This document shows, in pieces, positions 7,723 through 18,841 of a stretch of DNA of 32,778 nt. The translations under genes were made by a program, and so were the position numbers. Below the pieces are notes generated by a model, which saw only the letters and a list, made by a program, of their open reading frames with translations, was not told the DNA's origin and did not search any database. Source of the stretch: Candidatus Endobugula sertula (GTDB taxonomy: Bacteria; Pseudomonadota; Gammaproteobacteria; Pseudomonadales; Cellvibrionaceae); assembly GCA_001723645.1 (NCBI GenBank), contig MDLC01000037.1, positions 1-32,778 of the forward strand, in the 5' to 3' direction. Each line of letters starts with the position of its first letter. Positions within the stretch are counted from its first letter, which is position 1.

Positions 7723-8091
7723 ATGGCTAAGATAACTTATCGGATATTACTCAGATTGTGGTTACAACAAGGGTTCTTGTTACTGATAGCGACTCTTGTG
7801 TTTTGGTGGTTTAGTCCGCTTATCTCATATTCCATACTCGTTGGGGGCTTGATTTATATCATTCCCAATATGTATTTTTCCGTATATGCATTTCGCTTTC
7901 GAGGAGTTCAGGCTACCCAACAGGTATTGTTAGGTTTTTATCGAGGTGAAGTGGGTAAGTTTTTATTGTCGAGCGTAGGGTTTGCAGCGGTCTTTACACT
8001 CGTTAACCCATTGAATGTATTGGCGTTGTTTATGGTTTATGTAGTATTAACCGTTGTTCAGTGGTTACAGCTTGCGAAAATTCAGTCATAA
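7723..8091 (+). CDS. atpI: ATP synthase protein I (AtpI)
   Basis: A 122-residue membrane protein of the AtpI family, the poorly conserved first gene of many atp operons. Four hydrophobic segments can be seen, at about 13-30, 32-52, 76-93 and 95-115. GGLIYIIPNMYF and the RGVQATQQVLLGFYRGEVGKF stretch, with its basic and Glu residues, are typical of gammaproteobacterial AtpI. Proposed roles in the family are assembly or stability of the c-ring and Mg2+ transport. It is not part of the mature enzyme. It leads the operon, 96 bp before atpB. Confidence 0.88.
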   Translation: MAKITYRILLRLWLQQGFLLLIATLVFWWFSPLISYSILVGGLIYIIPNMYFSVYAFRFRGVQATQQVLLGFYRGEVGKFLLSSVGFAAVFTLVNPLNVLALFMVYVVLTVVQWLQLAKIQS

Positions 8092-8178
8092 ACTGGATAA
8101 GCACCAATAATATAAATACTTGATTGACACATTGAGTTTTAATCGTGTCATTAAGGTCAAATAGAAAACATAAGGTAA

Positions 8179-9114
<936 letters not shown>

Positions 9115-9194
9115 TTACATTTTCAGGTTTTGTTACAACAAAAAACCTGTGAGTAATAATATCAATAACATTTTAACATTCAATTACTTTGTAG

Positions 9195-9452
<258 letters not shown>

Positions 9453-9493
9453 TTGCTGTCCAAATAACCTAAACAATAACGAGAGGTGTTGGT

Positions 9494-9964
9494 GTGAATA
9501 TCAACCTAACATTAATAGGTCAAACAATTACATTTTTTGTTTTTGTTTGGTTCTGCGCAAAATTCGTCTGGCCGGCACTCATTGGTGTGATGCAAGAGCG
9601 CGAGAAAAAAATTGCTGATGGTTTGCAAGCGGCTGAACGTGCGGATAAAGATTTAGAGTTAGCCCACAAAAAAGCGGGTGAGCAACTTAGAGAAGCAAAA
9701 GAACAAGCTGCCGAGATTATTGAGCAAGCCAATAAGCGGGCGACACAAATTGTTGATGAAGCAAAAGATCAGGCAAAAGCTGAAGCAGACCGTTTAATCA
9801 CTGCTGCTAAAGCAGAAATAGAGCAGGAAGCTAACCGGGCTAAAGAAGAATTGCGTGGTAGTGTAGCAACACTAGCTATTGCTGGCGCAGAAAAAATTCT
9901 TGAGCAAGAAATTGATCCTAAGTCACATAATGATTTAGTCAGCAAATTAGCGTCCCAGTTGTAA
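9494..9964 (+). CDS. atpF: F1Fo ATP synthase subunit b
   Basis: Subunit b is the peripheral stalk. At 156 residues it equals the E. coli length. It starts with a single transmembrane helix ([20 protein letters not shown] and onward, residues 1-28), then [20 protein letters not shown] long, charged, Ala/Glu/Lys-rich coiled coil runs from about 35 to 125. The C-terminal delta-binding segment includes [13 protein letters not shown]. The start is GTG at 9494 with a GAGAGG ribosome binding site. It is separated from atpH by 12 bp. Confidence 0.97.
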   Translation: MNINLTLIGQTITFFVFVWFCAKFVWPALIGVMQEREKKIADGLQAAERADKDLELAHKKAGEQLREAKEQAAEIIEQANKRATQIVDEAKDQAKAEADRLITAAKAEIEQEANRAKEELRGSVATLAIAGAEKILEQEIDPKSHNDLVSKLASQL

Positions 9965-9976
9965 GAGAGGCATAGC

Positions 9977-10513
9977 ATGGCAGAACTTATTACCCTCGCT
10001 CGCCCTTACGCAAAAGCTGCATTTGAATATGCTCGTGCCAATCAAGCATTAACGGCATGGTCAGAGTCGCTGGCAGTGGTTGCCAGTGTTATTCAACAGC
10101 CTACCGTAGAAGAGTTGTTAGATTCTCCTACCATCACATCAGAGCAAAAAGCCACATCGTTACTTGAACTCTGCGGTGATGAATTGAATGAAAAGGTAAA
10201 AAACTTTGTTGCTGTGATGGCGGGCAACAAACGTTTAGGGCTTTTAAAAGAAGTACAACAGCTCTTTGAAAGCTTTAAGTCTCAACAAGAAAAGTTTGCC
10301 GATATCACGATTAGCTCAGCATTTAAATTGGATAGTACAGTTGAAAAAGCGCTGTCAGAAAAACTGAGACAAACGCTAGCGAGTGAAGTGTCCTTATCAA
10401 CCAATATTGATAAGGCCCTGATTGGCGGTGTCGTTGTTCGTGCTGGCGATACGGTGATTGATGGATCAGTGAAAGGTCGTTTGGCCAAGCTGGCTGAGAC
10501 TATTAGCCTATAA
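9977..10513 (+). CDS. atpH: F1Fo ATP synthase subunit delta
   Basis: Subunit delta links the b2 stalk to the top of the F1 head. Its 178 residues equal the usual length. The N-terminal helical domain opens with LARPYAKAAFEYARAN, the family signature. The C-terminal part has the IGGVVVRAGDTVIDGSVKGRL motif (about 148-168), typical of OSCP/delta. The start is ATG with AGAGAGG upstream. A 110-bp gap containing a small hairpin separates it from atpA. Confidence 0.97.
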   Translation: MAELITLARPYAKAAFEYARANQALTAWSESLAVVASVIQQPTVEELLDSPTITSEQKATSLLELCGDELNEKVKNFVAVMAGNKRLGLLKEVQQLFESFKSQQEKFADITISSAFKLDSTVEKALSEKLRQTLASEVSLSTNIDKALIGGVVVRAGDTVIDGSVKGRLAKLAETISL

Positions 10514-10558
10514 AGAGGTTTATCGCTGATTAATTAGCAACAATAGACTGAACACATT

Positions 10559-10575
10559 AGCTTACCCAGTAAGCT
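10559..10575 (+). other. small hairpin in the atpH-atpA gap
   Basis: AGCTTAC (10559-10565) and GTAAGCT (10569-10575) form a perfect 7-bp stem with a 3-base CCA loop. No U-tract follows, so it is not a normal terminator. It could influence mRNA processing or stability inside the operon, but this is speculative. Confidence 0.35.
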
Positions 10576-10623
10576 TTAAACGTATAAATGACAACTACCA
10601 CTATGGGGTAAGAGGAACAGAGC

Positions 10624-12168
10624 ATGCAGCAGCTGAATCCTTCAGAAATCAGTGAAATTATTAAGAATCGTATTGATTCTCTCGATGTAAGCAGCGAAGC
10701 CCAGAACGAAGGCACCGTTGTTTCCGTTACTGACGGTATTATTCGTATTCATGGCCTTGCCGATGTGATGTACGGTGAAATGATCGAGTTTGAAGGTGGC
10801 GTTTATGGTATGGCGCTTAATCTGGAACGTGATTCCGTAGGTGCGGTTATCTTGGGTGATTATCAAACCATTGCTGAAGGCCAGACTTGTAAGTGTACAG
10901 GCCGTATTCTGGAAGTACCTGTTGGTCCTGAGCTTCAGGGCCGTGTTGTTGATGCTTTAGGTAATCCTATCGATGGTAAAGGCCCTGTTGAAGCAAAAAT
11001 GACAGATGCCATTGAAAAAATTGCTCCAGGGGTCATTGCTCGTCAGTCGGTTGATCAGCCAGTGCAACTAGGTCTTAAAGCCATTGATGCTATGGTACCT
11101 GTAGGTCGTGGTCAACGTGAGTTGATTATTGGTGACCGTCAGACGGGTAAAACAGCCATTGCGGTTGATGCCATTATTAATCAAAAAGACAAAGGTATTA
11201 AGTGTATTTACGTTGCTGTTGGTCAAAAAGCCTCATCAATTGTTTCTGTAGTTCGTAAATTGGAAGAGCACGGTGCAATGGATCACACTATTGTGGTTGC
11301 CGCATCTGCTTCTGATCCAGCCTCTATGCAGTTTCTGGCACCGTTTGCGGGTTGTAGTATGGGTGAGTACTACCGTGATCGTGGTGAAGATGCATTAATT
11401 ATTTATGATGATCTAACTAAACAAGCGTGGGCTTATCGTCAAATTTCCCTATTATTGCGTCGTCCACCAGGTCGTGAGGCTTATCCTGGTGATGTATTCT
11501 ATTTGCACTCGCGCTTGTTGGAACGTGCCTCTCGGGTCAGTGCTAAGTATGTTGAAGATTTCACTAACGGTGAAGTGAAAAATCAAACAGGTTCATTAAC
11601 TGCCCTACCCGTTATTGAAACACAGGCTGGCGATGTATCTGCTTTTGTACCTACGAACGTAATTTCTATTACCGATGGTCAGATATTTCTGGAAACCGAT
11701 TTGTTTAACTCAGGTATCCGTCCAGCAATGAATGCTGGTATCTCAGTATCTCGTGTAGGTGGAGCGGCGCAGACTAAAATTGTTAAGAAATTATCAGGTG
11801 GTATTCGTACTGCCCTTGCTCAGTATCGTGAATTAGCGGCTTTCTCGCAGTTTGCATCAGACCTTGATGAGGCCACTAAAGCTCAACTGGATCACGGCGA
11901 ACGAGTGACAGAATTAATGAAACAAAAGCAGTATACACCTCTTTCAATTTCTGAGATGGGTATTGTGCTTTATGCCGCTAATGAAGTTTATTTAAACGAT
12001 GTTGACGTTGCGAAAATTGGTAACTTCGAGTCAGCTTTATTGTCTTACATGGCGAGTGAACACGGTGATCTAATGAATAAGATCAATGAAAGCGGTACTT
12101 ATGACGGTGCGATAGAAAGTACCTTTAAGTCAGCGATAGAAAAGTTTAAAGAAACGCAAACTTGGTAA
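10624..12168 (+). CDS. atpA: F1Fo ATP synthase subunit alpha
   Basis: Subunit alpha is the non-catalytic nucleotide-binding subunit of the F1 hexamer. Its 514 residues match E. coli (513). The N-terminal beta-barrel includes [17 protein letters not shown]. Walker A is GDRQTGKT at residues 170-177, Walker B is [12 protein letters not shown], and the [20 protein letters not shown] stretch and the alpha/beta signature [14 protein letters not shown] are present. The arginine finger lies in that last motif. The ATG at 10624 has AGAGGAACAG upstream. All expected motifs are intact. Confidence 0.99.
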   Translation: MQQLNPSEISEIIKNRIDSLDVSSEAQNEGTVVSVTDGIIRIHGLADVMYGEMIEFEGGVYGMALNLERDSVGAVILGDYQTIAEGQTCKCTGRILEVPVGPELQGRVVDALGNPIDGKGPVEAKMTDAIEKIAPGVIARQSVDQPVQLGLKAIDAMVPVGRGQRELIIGDRQTGKTAIAVDAIINQKDKGIKCIYVAVGQKASSIVSVVRKLEEHGAMDHTIVVAASASDPASMQFLAPFAGCSMGEYYRDRGEDALIIYDDLTKQAWAYRQISLLLRRPPGREAYPGDVFYLHSRLLERASRVSAKYVEDFTNGEVKNQTGSLTALPVIETQAGDVSAFVPTNVISITDGQIFLETDLFNSGIRPAMNAGISVSRVGGAAQTKIVKKLSGGIRTALAQYRELAAFSQFASDLDEATKAQLDHGERVTELMKQKQYTPLSISEMGIVLYAANEVYLNDVDVAKIGNFESALLSYMASEHGDLMNKINESGTYDGAIESTFKSAIEKFKETQTW

Positions 12169-12251
12169 GTAAACTTAGAGGTTAGAAGTGTTTTATATCT
12201 AACATCGAGTGCTTAACACCTAATAAAAACCACCGCAGTCGGAAAGTAAAA

Positions 12252-13112
12252 ATGGCAGCCGGAAAAGAGATACGTACACAAATATCGAGTATTAAAAGTA
12301 CGCAAAAAATTACTAGCGCGATGGAAATGGTTGCTGCGAGTAAAATGCGTAAAGCTCAGGATCGTATGGAGTTAGGTAAGCCTTATGCCCAGCGTATTCG
12401 TAACGTGGTAGGTCATTTGGCGAATGCTAATCCGGAATATAAACACCTTTATTTACAAGAACGTGAAGTTAAACGTGTTGGTTTTATTATTGTTTCGACG
12501 GATCGCGGTCTTTGTGGTGGTTTAAATATCAACGCTTTTAAAGCAGCTATTAAGTCTATGAAAGAATGGTCAGACAAGGAAATCGACATAGATCTTTGTT
12601 TGATTGGTGCAAAAGGTGCTGCTTTCTTTAATAGTTACGGTGGCAATGTGGTAGCTGCCGTTCGCGATATTGGTGAAGCACCTTCAGTTGCTGACCTTAT
12701 TGGAACGGTTAAAGTCATGCTCGATGCATATAGCGAAGGTACTATTGATCGTTTATTCCTAGTTGGTAATGAGTTTGTGAATACGATGACACAAACTCCA
12801 TCGGTTAGTCAGTTATTACCTTTACAAGCAGACGACGATAGTAAGCTTAAACATGCTTGGGACTATTTGTATGAGCCTGGTGCAAAAGAATTATTGGATG
12901 GCTTATTGATTCGTTATATTGAATCACAAGTTTATCAGTCTATTGTAGAAAATGCGGCTTGTGAACAAGCCGCACGGATGATTGCTATGAAAAACGCGAC
13001 AGACAACGCAGGTGATATTATTGATAACCTGCAATTAGTGTATAACAAAGCCCGTCAAGCGGCGATTACTCAGGAACTTTCTGAAATCGTTGGTGGAGCA
13101 GCAGCAGTTTAA
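12252..13112 (+). CDS. atpG: F1Fo ATP synthase subunit gamma
   Basis: Subunit gamma is the central rotor shaft connecting the c-ring to the catalytic head. Its 286 residues match the E. coli length. The N-terminal helix has [20 protein letters not shown] and AASKMRKAQ, the GLCGGLN motif lies near residue 90, and the C-terminal helix ends in [14 protein letters not shown]. These are the conserved ends that form the coiled-coil shaft. It follows atpA after 83 bp. The 140-bp gap to atpD begins with an AAAGGCCGGGCCAGA motif similar to one after atpD. Confidence 0.98.
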   Translation: MAAGKEIRTQISSIKSTQKITSAMEMVAASKMRKAQDRMELGKPYAQRIRNVVGHLANANPEYKHLYLQEREVKRVGFIIVSTDRGLCGGLNINAFKAAIKSMKEWSDKEIDIDLCLIGAKGAAFFNSYGGNVVAAVRDIGEAPSVADLIGTVKVMLDAYSEGTIDRLFLVGNEFVNTMTQTPSVSQLLPLQADDDSKLKHAWDYLYEPGAKELLDGLLIRYIESQVYQSIVENAACEQAARMIAMKNATDNAGDIIDNLQLVYNKARQAAITQELSEIVGGAAAV

Positions 13113-13204
13113 CCCATTAAAGGCCGGGCCAGACGCTCTAAAAAAGTGTCAAGCATCAGGTGTTCGGCTGAAAAATAAAGTTCTGTAGTGAGTTTTACAG
13201 ATAA

Positions 13205-14650
<1,446 letters not shown>

Positions 14651-14657
14651 AAGGCTG

Positions 14658-14730
14658 GGGCCAGATCAATATTTAGCGATTTAACCCTAAACAGAACTGT
14701 GGCGAAGACCATGACATGTTGATCTGACCC
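14658..14730. repeat. REP-like inverted repeat between atpD and atpC
   Basis: GGGCCAGATCAA (14658-14669) and TTGATCTGACCC (14719-14730) are inverted copies matching at 11 of 12 positions, 49 bases apart. A run of T follows the right arm after GAG. In RNA the arms would pair into a stem closing a large loop within the operon message. GGGTCAGATCAA-type arms occur in repetitive extragenic palindromes of other gammaproteobacteria. That link is from memory. Confidence 0.45.
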
Positions 14731-14755
14731 GAGTTTTTATCAAAGAGGCTAAGTT

Positions 14756-15181
14756 ATGGCGATGACAGTCCATTGTGACATCGTTAGTGCAGAACAACAG
14801 ATTTTTTCGGGCTTGGTGGAAATGATCGTTGCTGCAGGTACGGAAGGTGACCTGGGTATTGCCTATGGTCATGCTCCTTTATTATCAGGATTACAGCCTG
14901 GGCCTATCAGAGTGATTACCCAATCAGGCGATGAAGAAGTTTATTATATCTCTGGTGGTTATATCGAAGTACAGCCCCATACAGTGACGGTACTTGCTGA
15001 TACCGCCTTACGTGCAGAAGATATGGATGAAGCGGCGGCTTTACAGGCTAAAGAAGAAGCTGAGAAAAACCTGACGAATAGAGGTGGGGAATTTGATTAT
15101 TCTGCGGCTGCTGTGCAGTTGGCAGAGGCTTCTGCACAACTGAGAACTTTACAGGCCATACGGAAGAAGCTGGGTAAATAA
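14756..15181 (+). CDS. atpC: F1Fo ATP synthase subunit epsilon
   Basis: Subunit epsilon sits at the foot of the gamma shaft and can inhibit ATP hydrolysis through its C-terminal helices. Its 141 residues match the usual 139-142. The N-terminal beta sandwich has [18 protein letters not shown], the [19 protein letters not shown] motif, and [20 protein letters not shown]. The C-terminal helical hairpin has [19 protein letters not shown] and [15 protein letters not shown]. The ATG has AAAGAGGC upstream. It closes the operon and is followed by an intrinsic terminator. Confidence 0.97.
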   Translation: MAMTVHCDIVSAEQQIFSGLVEMIVAAGTEGDLGIAYGHAPLLSGLQPGPIRVITQSGDEEVYYISGGYIEVQPHTVTVLADTALRAEDMDEAAALQAKEEAEKNLTNRGGEFDYSAAAVQLAEASAQLRTLQAIRKKLGK

Positions 15182-15224
15182 GCGCCGTAAGCCAGATTAG
15201 TTTTATTAATGAAAGTTAAACAAA

Positions 15225-15252
15225 AAAAGGGTAGCATTAGCTACCCTTTTCT
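15225..15252. terminator. intrinsic terminator after atpC
   Basis: AAAAGGGTAGC (15225-15235) and GCTACCCTTTT (15240-15250) form a perfect 11-bp stem with a 4-base ATTA loop, ending in a T-run. An A-run precedes it on the other side, so it could work in both directions. It marks the end of the atp operon and separates it from glmU. Confidence 0.85.
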
Positions 15253-15330
15253 ATTGAGAAAGGAAATAAGCAGTTAAACGCCATTTTTCTTGTCTCTTTT
15301 TTCCGGTCCTTTAATGCTTAAAACACGATT

Positions 15331-16686
15331 ATGTTAGATATTTTGATTTTAGCTGCTGGTAAAGGCACACGCATGAGATCCAGTGTACCTAAAGTATTGC
15401 ATCCGATCGCAGGTAAAGCACTTATTCAACATGTTATTGATACAGCAAAAGCATTAACTAACAACCCGCTGAACATTGTCGTTGGTCATGAAGCCGATAA
15501 GGTGCAGAGAGAGTTATCAGATCAGCATACTTTTATTCTTCAAGAACATCAATTAGGCACAGGGCACGCTGTGCAGCAAGCTTTACCCCACTTTCGCAAA
15601 GACTCTATTGTACTCATTCTTTACGGTGATGTTCCCCTAATCAGTCGGAGTACTTTGCAGCGACTGATTAATAAGGTCAACAAAAATAGCCTAGCTTTAT
15701 TGACAATGCATTTAGATCAACCAAAAGGGTATGGGAGAATTACTCGAAATAGTAGTAACAAAGTTACCGCGATTGTTGAACAAAAAGATGCGACAGAAGA
15801 ACAGCTAGCTATCAATGAAGTTAATACGGGTGTTATAGCAGTTAGTGCCCAACATCTACAGAAATGGTTACCTGAACTATCCAATAACAATGCACAGGGT
15901 GAATATTACTTAACAGATATCATTTCAATGGCACAGCAACAGGGAGTCGAGATTAATACTGAACAACCAGATTTTGAATGGGAAGTAATGGGGGTTAATG
16001 ATCGTCGCCAACAGGCAGAACTTGAAAGAATCTACCAACTCAATAGAGCTAAAAAGCTAATGGCCGAAGGTGTTACTCTAATAGACCCTGCCCGTTTTGA
16101 TTGTAGAGGCAATGTGTCTGTTGGCCAGGATGTTATTATTGATATCAATTGTTTACTGATAGGTGAAGTGGCTATTGGCCATAATGTTAGTATTGGTGCA
16201 AACTGCATTATCCAAAATTCTGTGATAGGTGATAACACGGTTATTAAAGGCAACACTATTATTGAAGATAGTGAAGTAAAAGCAGATTGTACCATTGGTC
16301 CATTTGCTCGCTTAAGACCTGGAACAAAACTTTCTGAACAAGCGAAAATTGGTAATTTTGTTGAAACTAAAAAAGCACTTATTGGCAAGGGCAGTAAAAT
16401 CAATCACCTAAGTTATGTAGGTGATGCAACATTGGGGGATGATGTGAACATAGGTGCGGGTACGATTACTTGTAATTATGATGGAGTTAATAAACATCAG
16501 ACAACCATTGGTAATGATGTTTTTGTTGGTTCCAACTCAGCACTGGTTGCTCCGGTTAATCTGGAAGATGGCGTGACTATTGGAGCAGGATCAACAATTA
16601 ATTGCTCTGTAGAAAAAAACACTCTTTCACTCACGCGTTCACCACAAAAAATGCATAAAGAATGGCAGCGCCCAATAAAAAAATAA
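15331..16686 (+). CDS. glmU: bifunctional N-acetylglucosamine-1-phosphate uridyltransferase / glucosamine-1-phosphate acetyltransferase GlmU
   Basis: GlmU makes UDP-GlcNAc for peptidoglycan and lipopolysaccharide in two steps: acetylation of GlcN-1-P, then uridylylation. Its 451 residues are close to E. coli (456). The N-terminal pyrophosphorylase domain has LAAGKGTRMRSSVPKVLHPI (residues 8-27), GTGHAVQQA and YGDVPL. The C-terminal half, from about 245, is a left-handed beta helix of hexapeptide repeats (IGHNVSIGANC, IGDNTVIKGNT). The acetyltransferase region has NFVETKKA, GDATLGDDVNIGAGTITCNYDG. The gene is followed 111 bp later by glmS, the enzyme two steps earlier in the same pathway. Confidence 0.97.
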   Translation: MLDILILAAGKGTRMRSSVPKVLHPIAGKALIQHVIDTAKALTNNPLNIVVGHEADKVQRELSDQHTFILQEHQLGTGHAVQQALPHFRKDSIVLILYGDVPLISRSTLQRLINKVNKNSLALLTMHLDQPKGYGRITRNSSNKVTAIVEQKDATEEQLAINEVNTGVIAVSAQHLQKWLPELSNNNAQGEYYLTDIISMAQQQGVEINTEQPDFEWEVMGVNDRRQQAELERIYQLNRAKKLMAEGVTLIDPARFDCRGNVSVGQDVIIDINCLLIGEVAIGHNVSIGANCIIQNSVIGDNTVIKGNTIIEDSEVKADCTIGPFARLRPGTKLSEQAKIGNFVETKKALIGKGSKINHLSYVGDATLGDDVNIGAGTITCNYDGVNKHQTTIGNDVFVGSNSALVAPVNLEDGVTIGAGSTINCSVEKNTLSLTRSPQKMHKEWQRPIKK

Positions 16687-16797
16687 ATTGCAACCATTAT
16701 AGTACAGCTTATCAGTGGTAAATTCTCTTAAAGAGAAACGAGATATTTTATAATCTATTGGCTCTACAAAAAAATATTTAAAGGCAAGGAAAAGACT

Positions 16798-18624
16798 ATG
16801 TGTGGTATTGTTGGTGCAATTGCTCAACGCAACGTAACAGAAATTCTATTAGAAGGTCTGCGTCGCTTAGAGTATCGAGGCTATGACTCAGCTGGCATGG
16901 CCATATTGGATAATAGCATCATAGAAATTCGTAAAGAAACAGGGAAAGTGATTAATCTTGAGACAGCCATTAGTAATAAGCCTACTAAAGGTCAATTAGG
17001 TATCGCTCATACTCGTTGGGCTACCCATGGCAGGCCCACACAAAAGAACGCACATCCACATAGTTCCGATAAAATTACCCTTGTTCACAATGGAATTATT
17101 GAAAACTATACAGAACTTCGCGAACAACTCATTGCCAAAGGCTATCGCTTTATTAGCGAAACAGATACAGAAGTTGTTGCTCATCTGATCAATGATTTTT
17201 TTAAGCAACTTAATGATTTATTACAAGCGGTTAAACAAAGTGTTGCTCTGTGTGAAGGTGCCTATGCATTGGGTGTTATTTGTGAAGATGTACCAGATAC
17301 CTTAGTTGTTGCTCGAAAGGGCAGCCCTTTAGTCATTGGTTTGGGCATAGAAGAAAATTTTATTGCCTCTGATCAGTTGGCATTAAGACAAGTTACAGAC
17401 CAGTTTATTTACTTGGAGGAAGGTGATCTGGCCGAAGTAACCGCTGGCAATATTAGTATTTATGACAGTGAAAACAATCATGTTGAGCGAAAAAAAGTTA
17501 AACTAACCAGTAGTGAACAATCTACCAGTCGTGGTCAATATCGCCACTACATGTTAAAAGAAATTTATGAGCAGCCAGCGGCTACTCGCCAGGCGCTTCA
17601 GGGTCGCTTAGGTAAAACACAGGTATTAGAGGCTTGTTTCGGTTCCGCAGCCAGTGAGATTTTTGATCAAGTAGCACATGTACAAATCATCGCTTGTGGT
17701 ACTAGCTACCATTCGGGAATGGTTGCTAAATATTGGATGGAGTCTTTGGGAAATCTTCAATGCAGCGTAGAAATTGCCAGTGAATTTCGTTACCGTAAAG
17801 CCTTTATTCCAGCAAATACTTTAGTGGTGACTATTTCTCAATCTGGCGAAACGGCTGATACTCTTGCGGCTTTACAAAAAGCCAAGCAACAAGGCATTCT
17901 TGCTTCTTTAGCGATTTGCAATGTACCTAACAGTGCTTTAGTTCGTGAATCAACCTTGTCAATAATGACAGCAGCGGGTCCGGAAATAGGGGTCGCTTCG
18001 ACCAAAGCTTTCACTACACAGTTGGTCGTTTTACAACTATTAACTATAGTACTTGGGCGCCGTCATGGTTTAAGTGAAAAACAAGAAGCAGCGATGGTAA
18101 AGGAATTGCGACACCTGCCTTCACTTTGTGAAGATGTGCTAAAACTGGATAAAGATATTGAAAAAATCAGTGAGGCCTTTATTGAAAAAAATCATGCCTT
18201 GTTTTTGGGTCGTGGAATGCAATACCCGATTGCTCTGGAAGGGGCATTGAAACTAAAAGAAATTTCCTACATTCATGCAGAAGCTTACCCTGCAGGAGAA
18301 CTTAAACATGGGCCACTGGCTTTAGTCGATAGTGAGATGCCTATTATTGCTGTTGCCCCCAATGATGACTTACTAGATAAACTCAAATCCAACCTGGAAG
18401 AGGTGCAAGCACGTGGAGGACAGCTTTTTGTCTTTGCGGATACGGAAACTAATTTTAAAAACACCGCAGAATGCATTGTTATTCATCTTCCTAAAGTACC
18501 CTATGGTTTGTGTCCAATCGTTTTCACACTGCCTCTACAGCTACTCTCTTATCATGTGGCTGTACTAAAAGGTACGGATGTTGATCAACCCAGAAATTTA
18601 GCTAAGTCAGTTACCGTAGAATAG
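16798..18624 (+). CDS. glmS: glutamine-fructose-6-phosphate aminotransferase (isomerizing) GlmS
   Basis: GlmS converts fructose-6-phosphate and glutamine to glucosamine-6-phosphate, the committed step toward UDP-GlcNAc. The 608 residues match E. coli (609). The mature N-terminal nucleophile is C2 in MCGIVGAIA. The class II amidotransferase domain has LEYRGYDSAGMA, HTRWATHGRP and HNGIIENY. Two SIS sugar-isomerase domains follow, with CGTSYHSG, SQSGETADTLAAL and ALEGALKLKEISYIHAEAYPAGELKHGP. The C-terminus DQPRNLAKSVTVE is complete. The 111-bp leader shows no glmS ribozyme-like fold, which would in any case be expected only in Gram-positive bacteria. Confidence 0.98.
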   Translation: MCGIVGAIAQRNVTEILLEGLRRLEYRGYDSAGMAILDNSIIEIRKETGKVINLETAISNKPTKGQLGIAHTRWATHGRPTQKNAHPHSSDKITLVHNGIIENYTELREQLIAKGYRFISETDTEVVAHLINDFFKQLNDLLQAVKQSVALCEGAYALGVICEDVPDTLVVARKGSPLVIGLGIEENFIASDQLALRQVTDQFIYLEEGDLAEVTAGNISIYDSENNHVERKKVKLTSSEQSTSRGQYRHYMLKEIYEQPAATRQALQGRLGKTQVLEACFGSAASEIFDQVAHVQIIACGTSYHSGMVAKYWMESLGNLQCSVEIASEFRYRKAFIPANTLVVTISQSGETADTLAALQKAKQQGILASLAICNVPNSALVRESTLSIMTAAGPEIGVASTKAFTTQLVVLQLLTIVLGRRHGLSEKQEAAMVKELRHLPSLCEDVLKLDKDIEKISEAFIEKNHALFLGRGMQYPIALEGALKLKEISYIHAEAYPAGELKHGPLALVDSEMPIIAVAPNDDLLDKLKSNLEEVQARGGQLFVFADTETNFKNTAECIVIHLPKVPYGLCPIVFTLPLQLLSYHVAVLKGTDVDQPRNLAKSVTVE

Positions 18625-18841
18625 TTTTTAACCATTAAAAATGATAGTAAGGACTTGGTTATTATTGTGTAAAATGTGCCGTTATGGAAATGAAATGCAT
18701 TATGGGTTTATGCTGCTGTTGAACAGGCACTAGAAGTATTGAATTTCCCTCACATAAATGCTGAATAAATTTACAGTATTGGTAGAATAAGACATTCTTC
18801 ATAGACAAAAACCAGATTTAAGCACCCAGGTATAAGAACCA

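Noticed and set aside
16032-16403. Minus-strand open frame of 123 codons inside glmU
   Set aside because: It is the antisense of the GlmU hexapeptide repeats; the repetitive appearance comes from the real gene.
16687-16797. Possible glmS riboswitch/ribozyme upstream of glmS
   Set aside because: The leader is only 111 bp, shows no recognisable ribozyme core, and the ribozyme is known mainly from Gram-positive bacteria.
18605-18660. Possible terminator after glmS (TTTTTAACCATTAAAAA)
   Set aside because: The stem is entirely A/T and lacks a GC-rich part, so it is unlikely to be an efficient intrinsic terminator.
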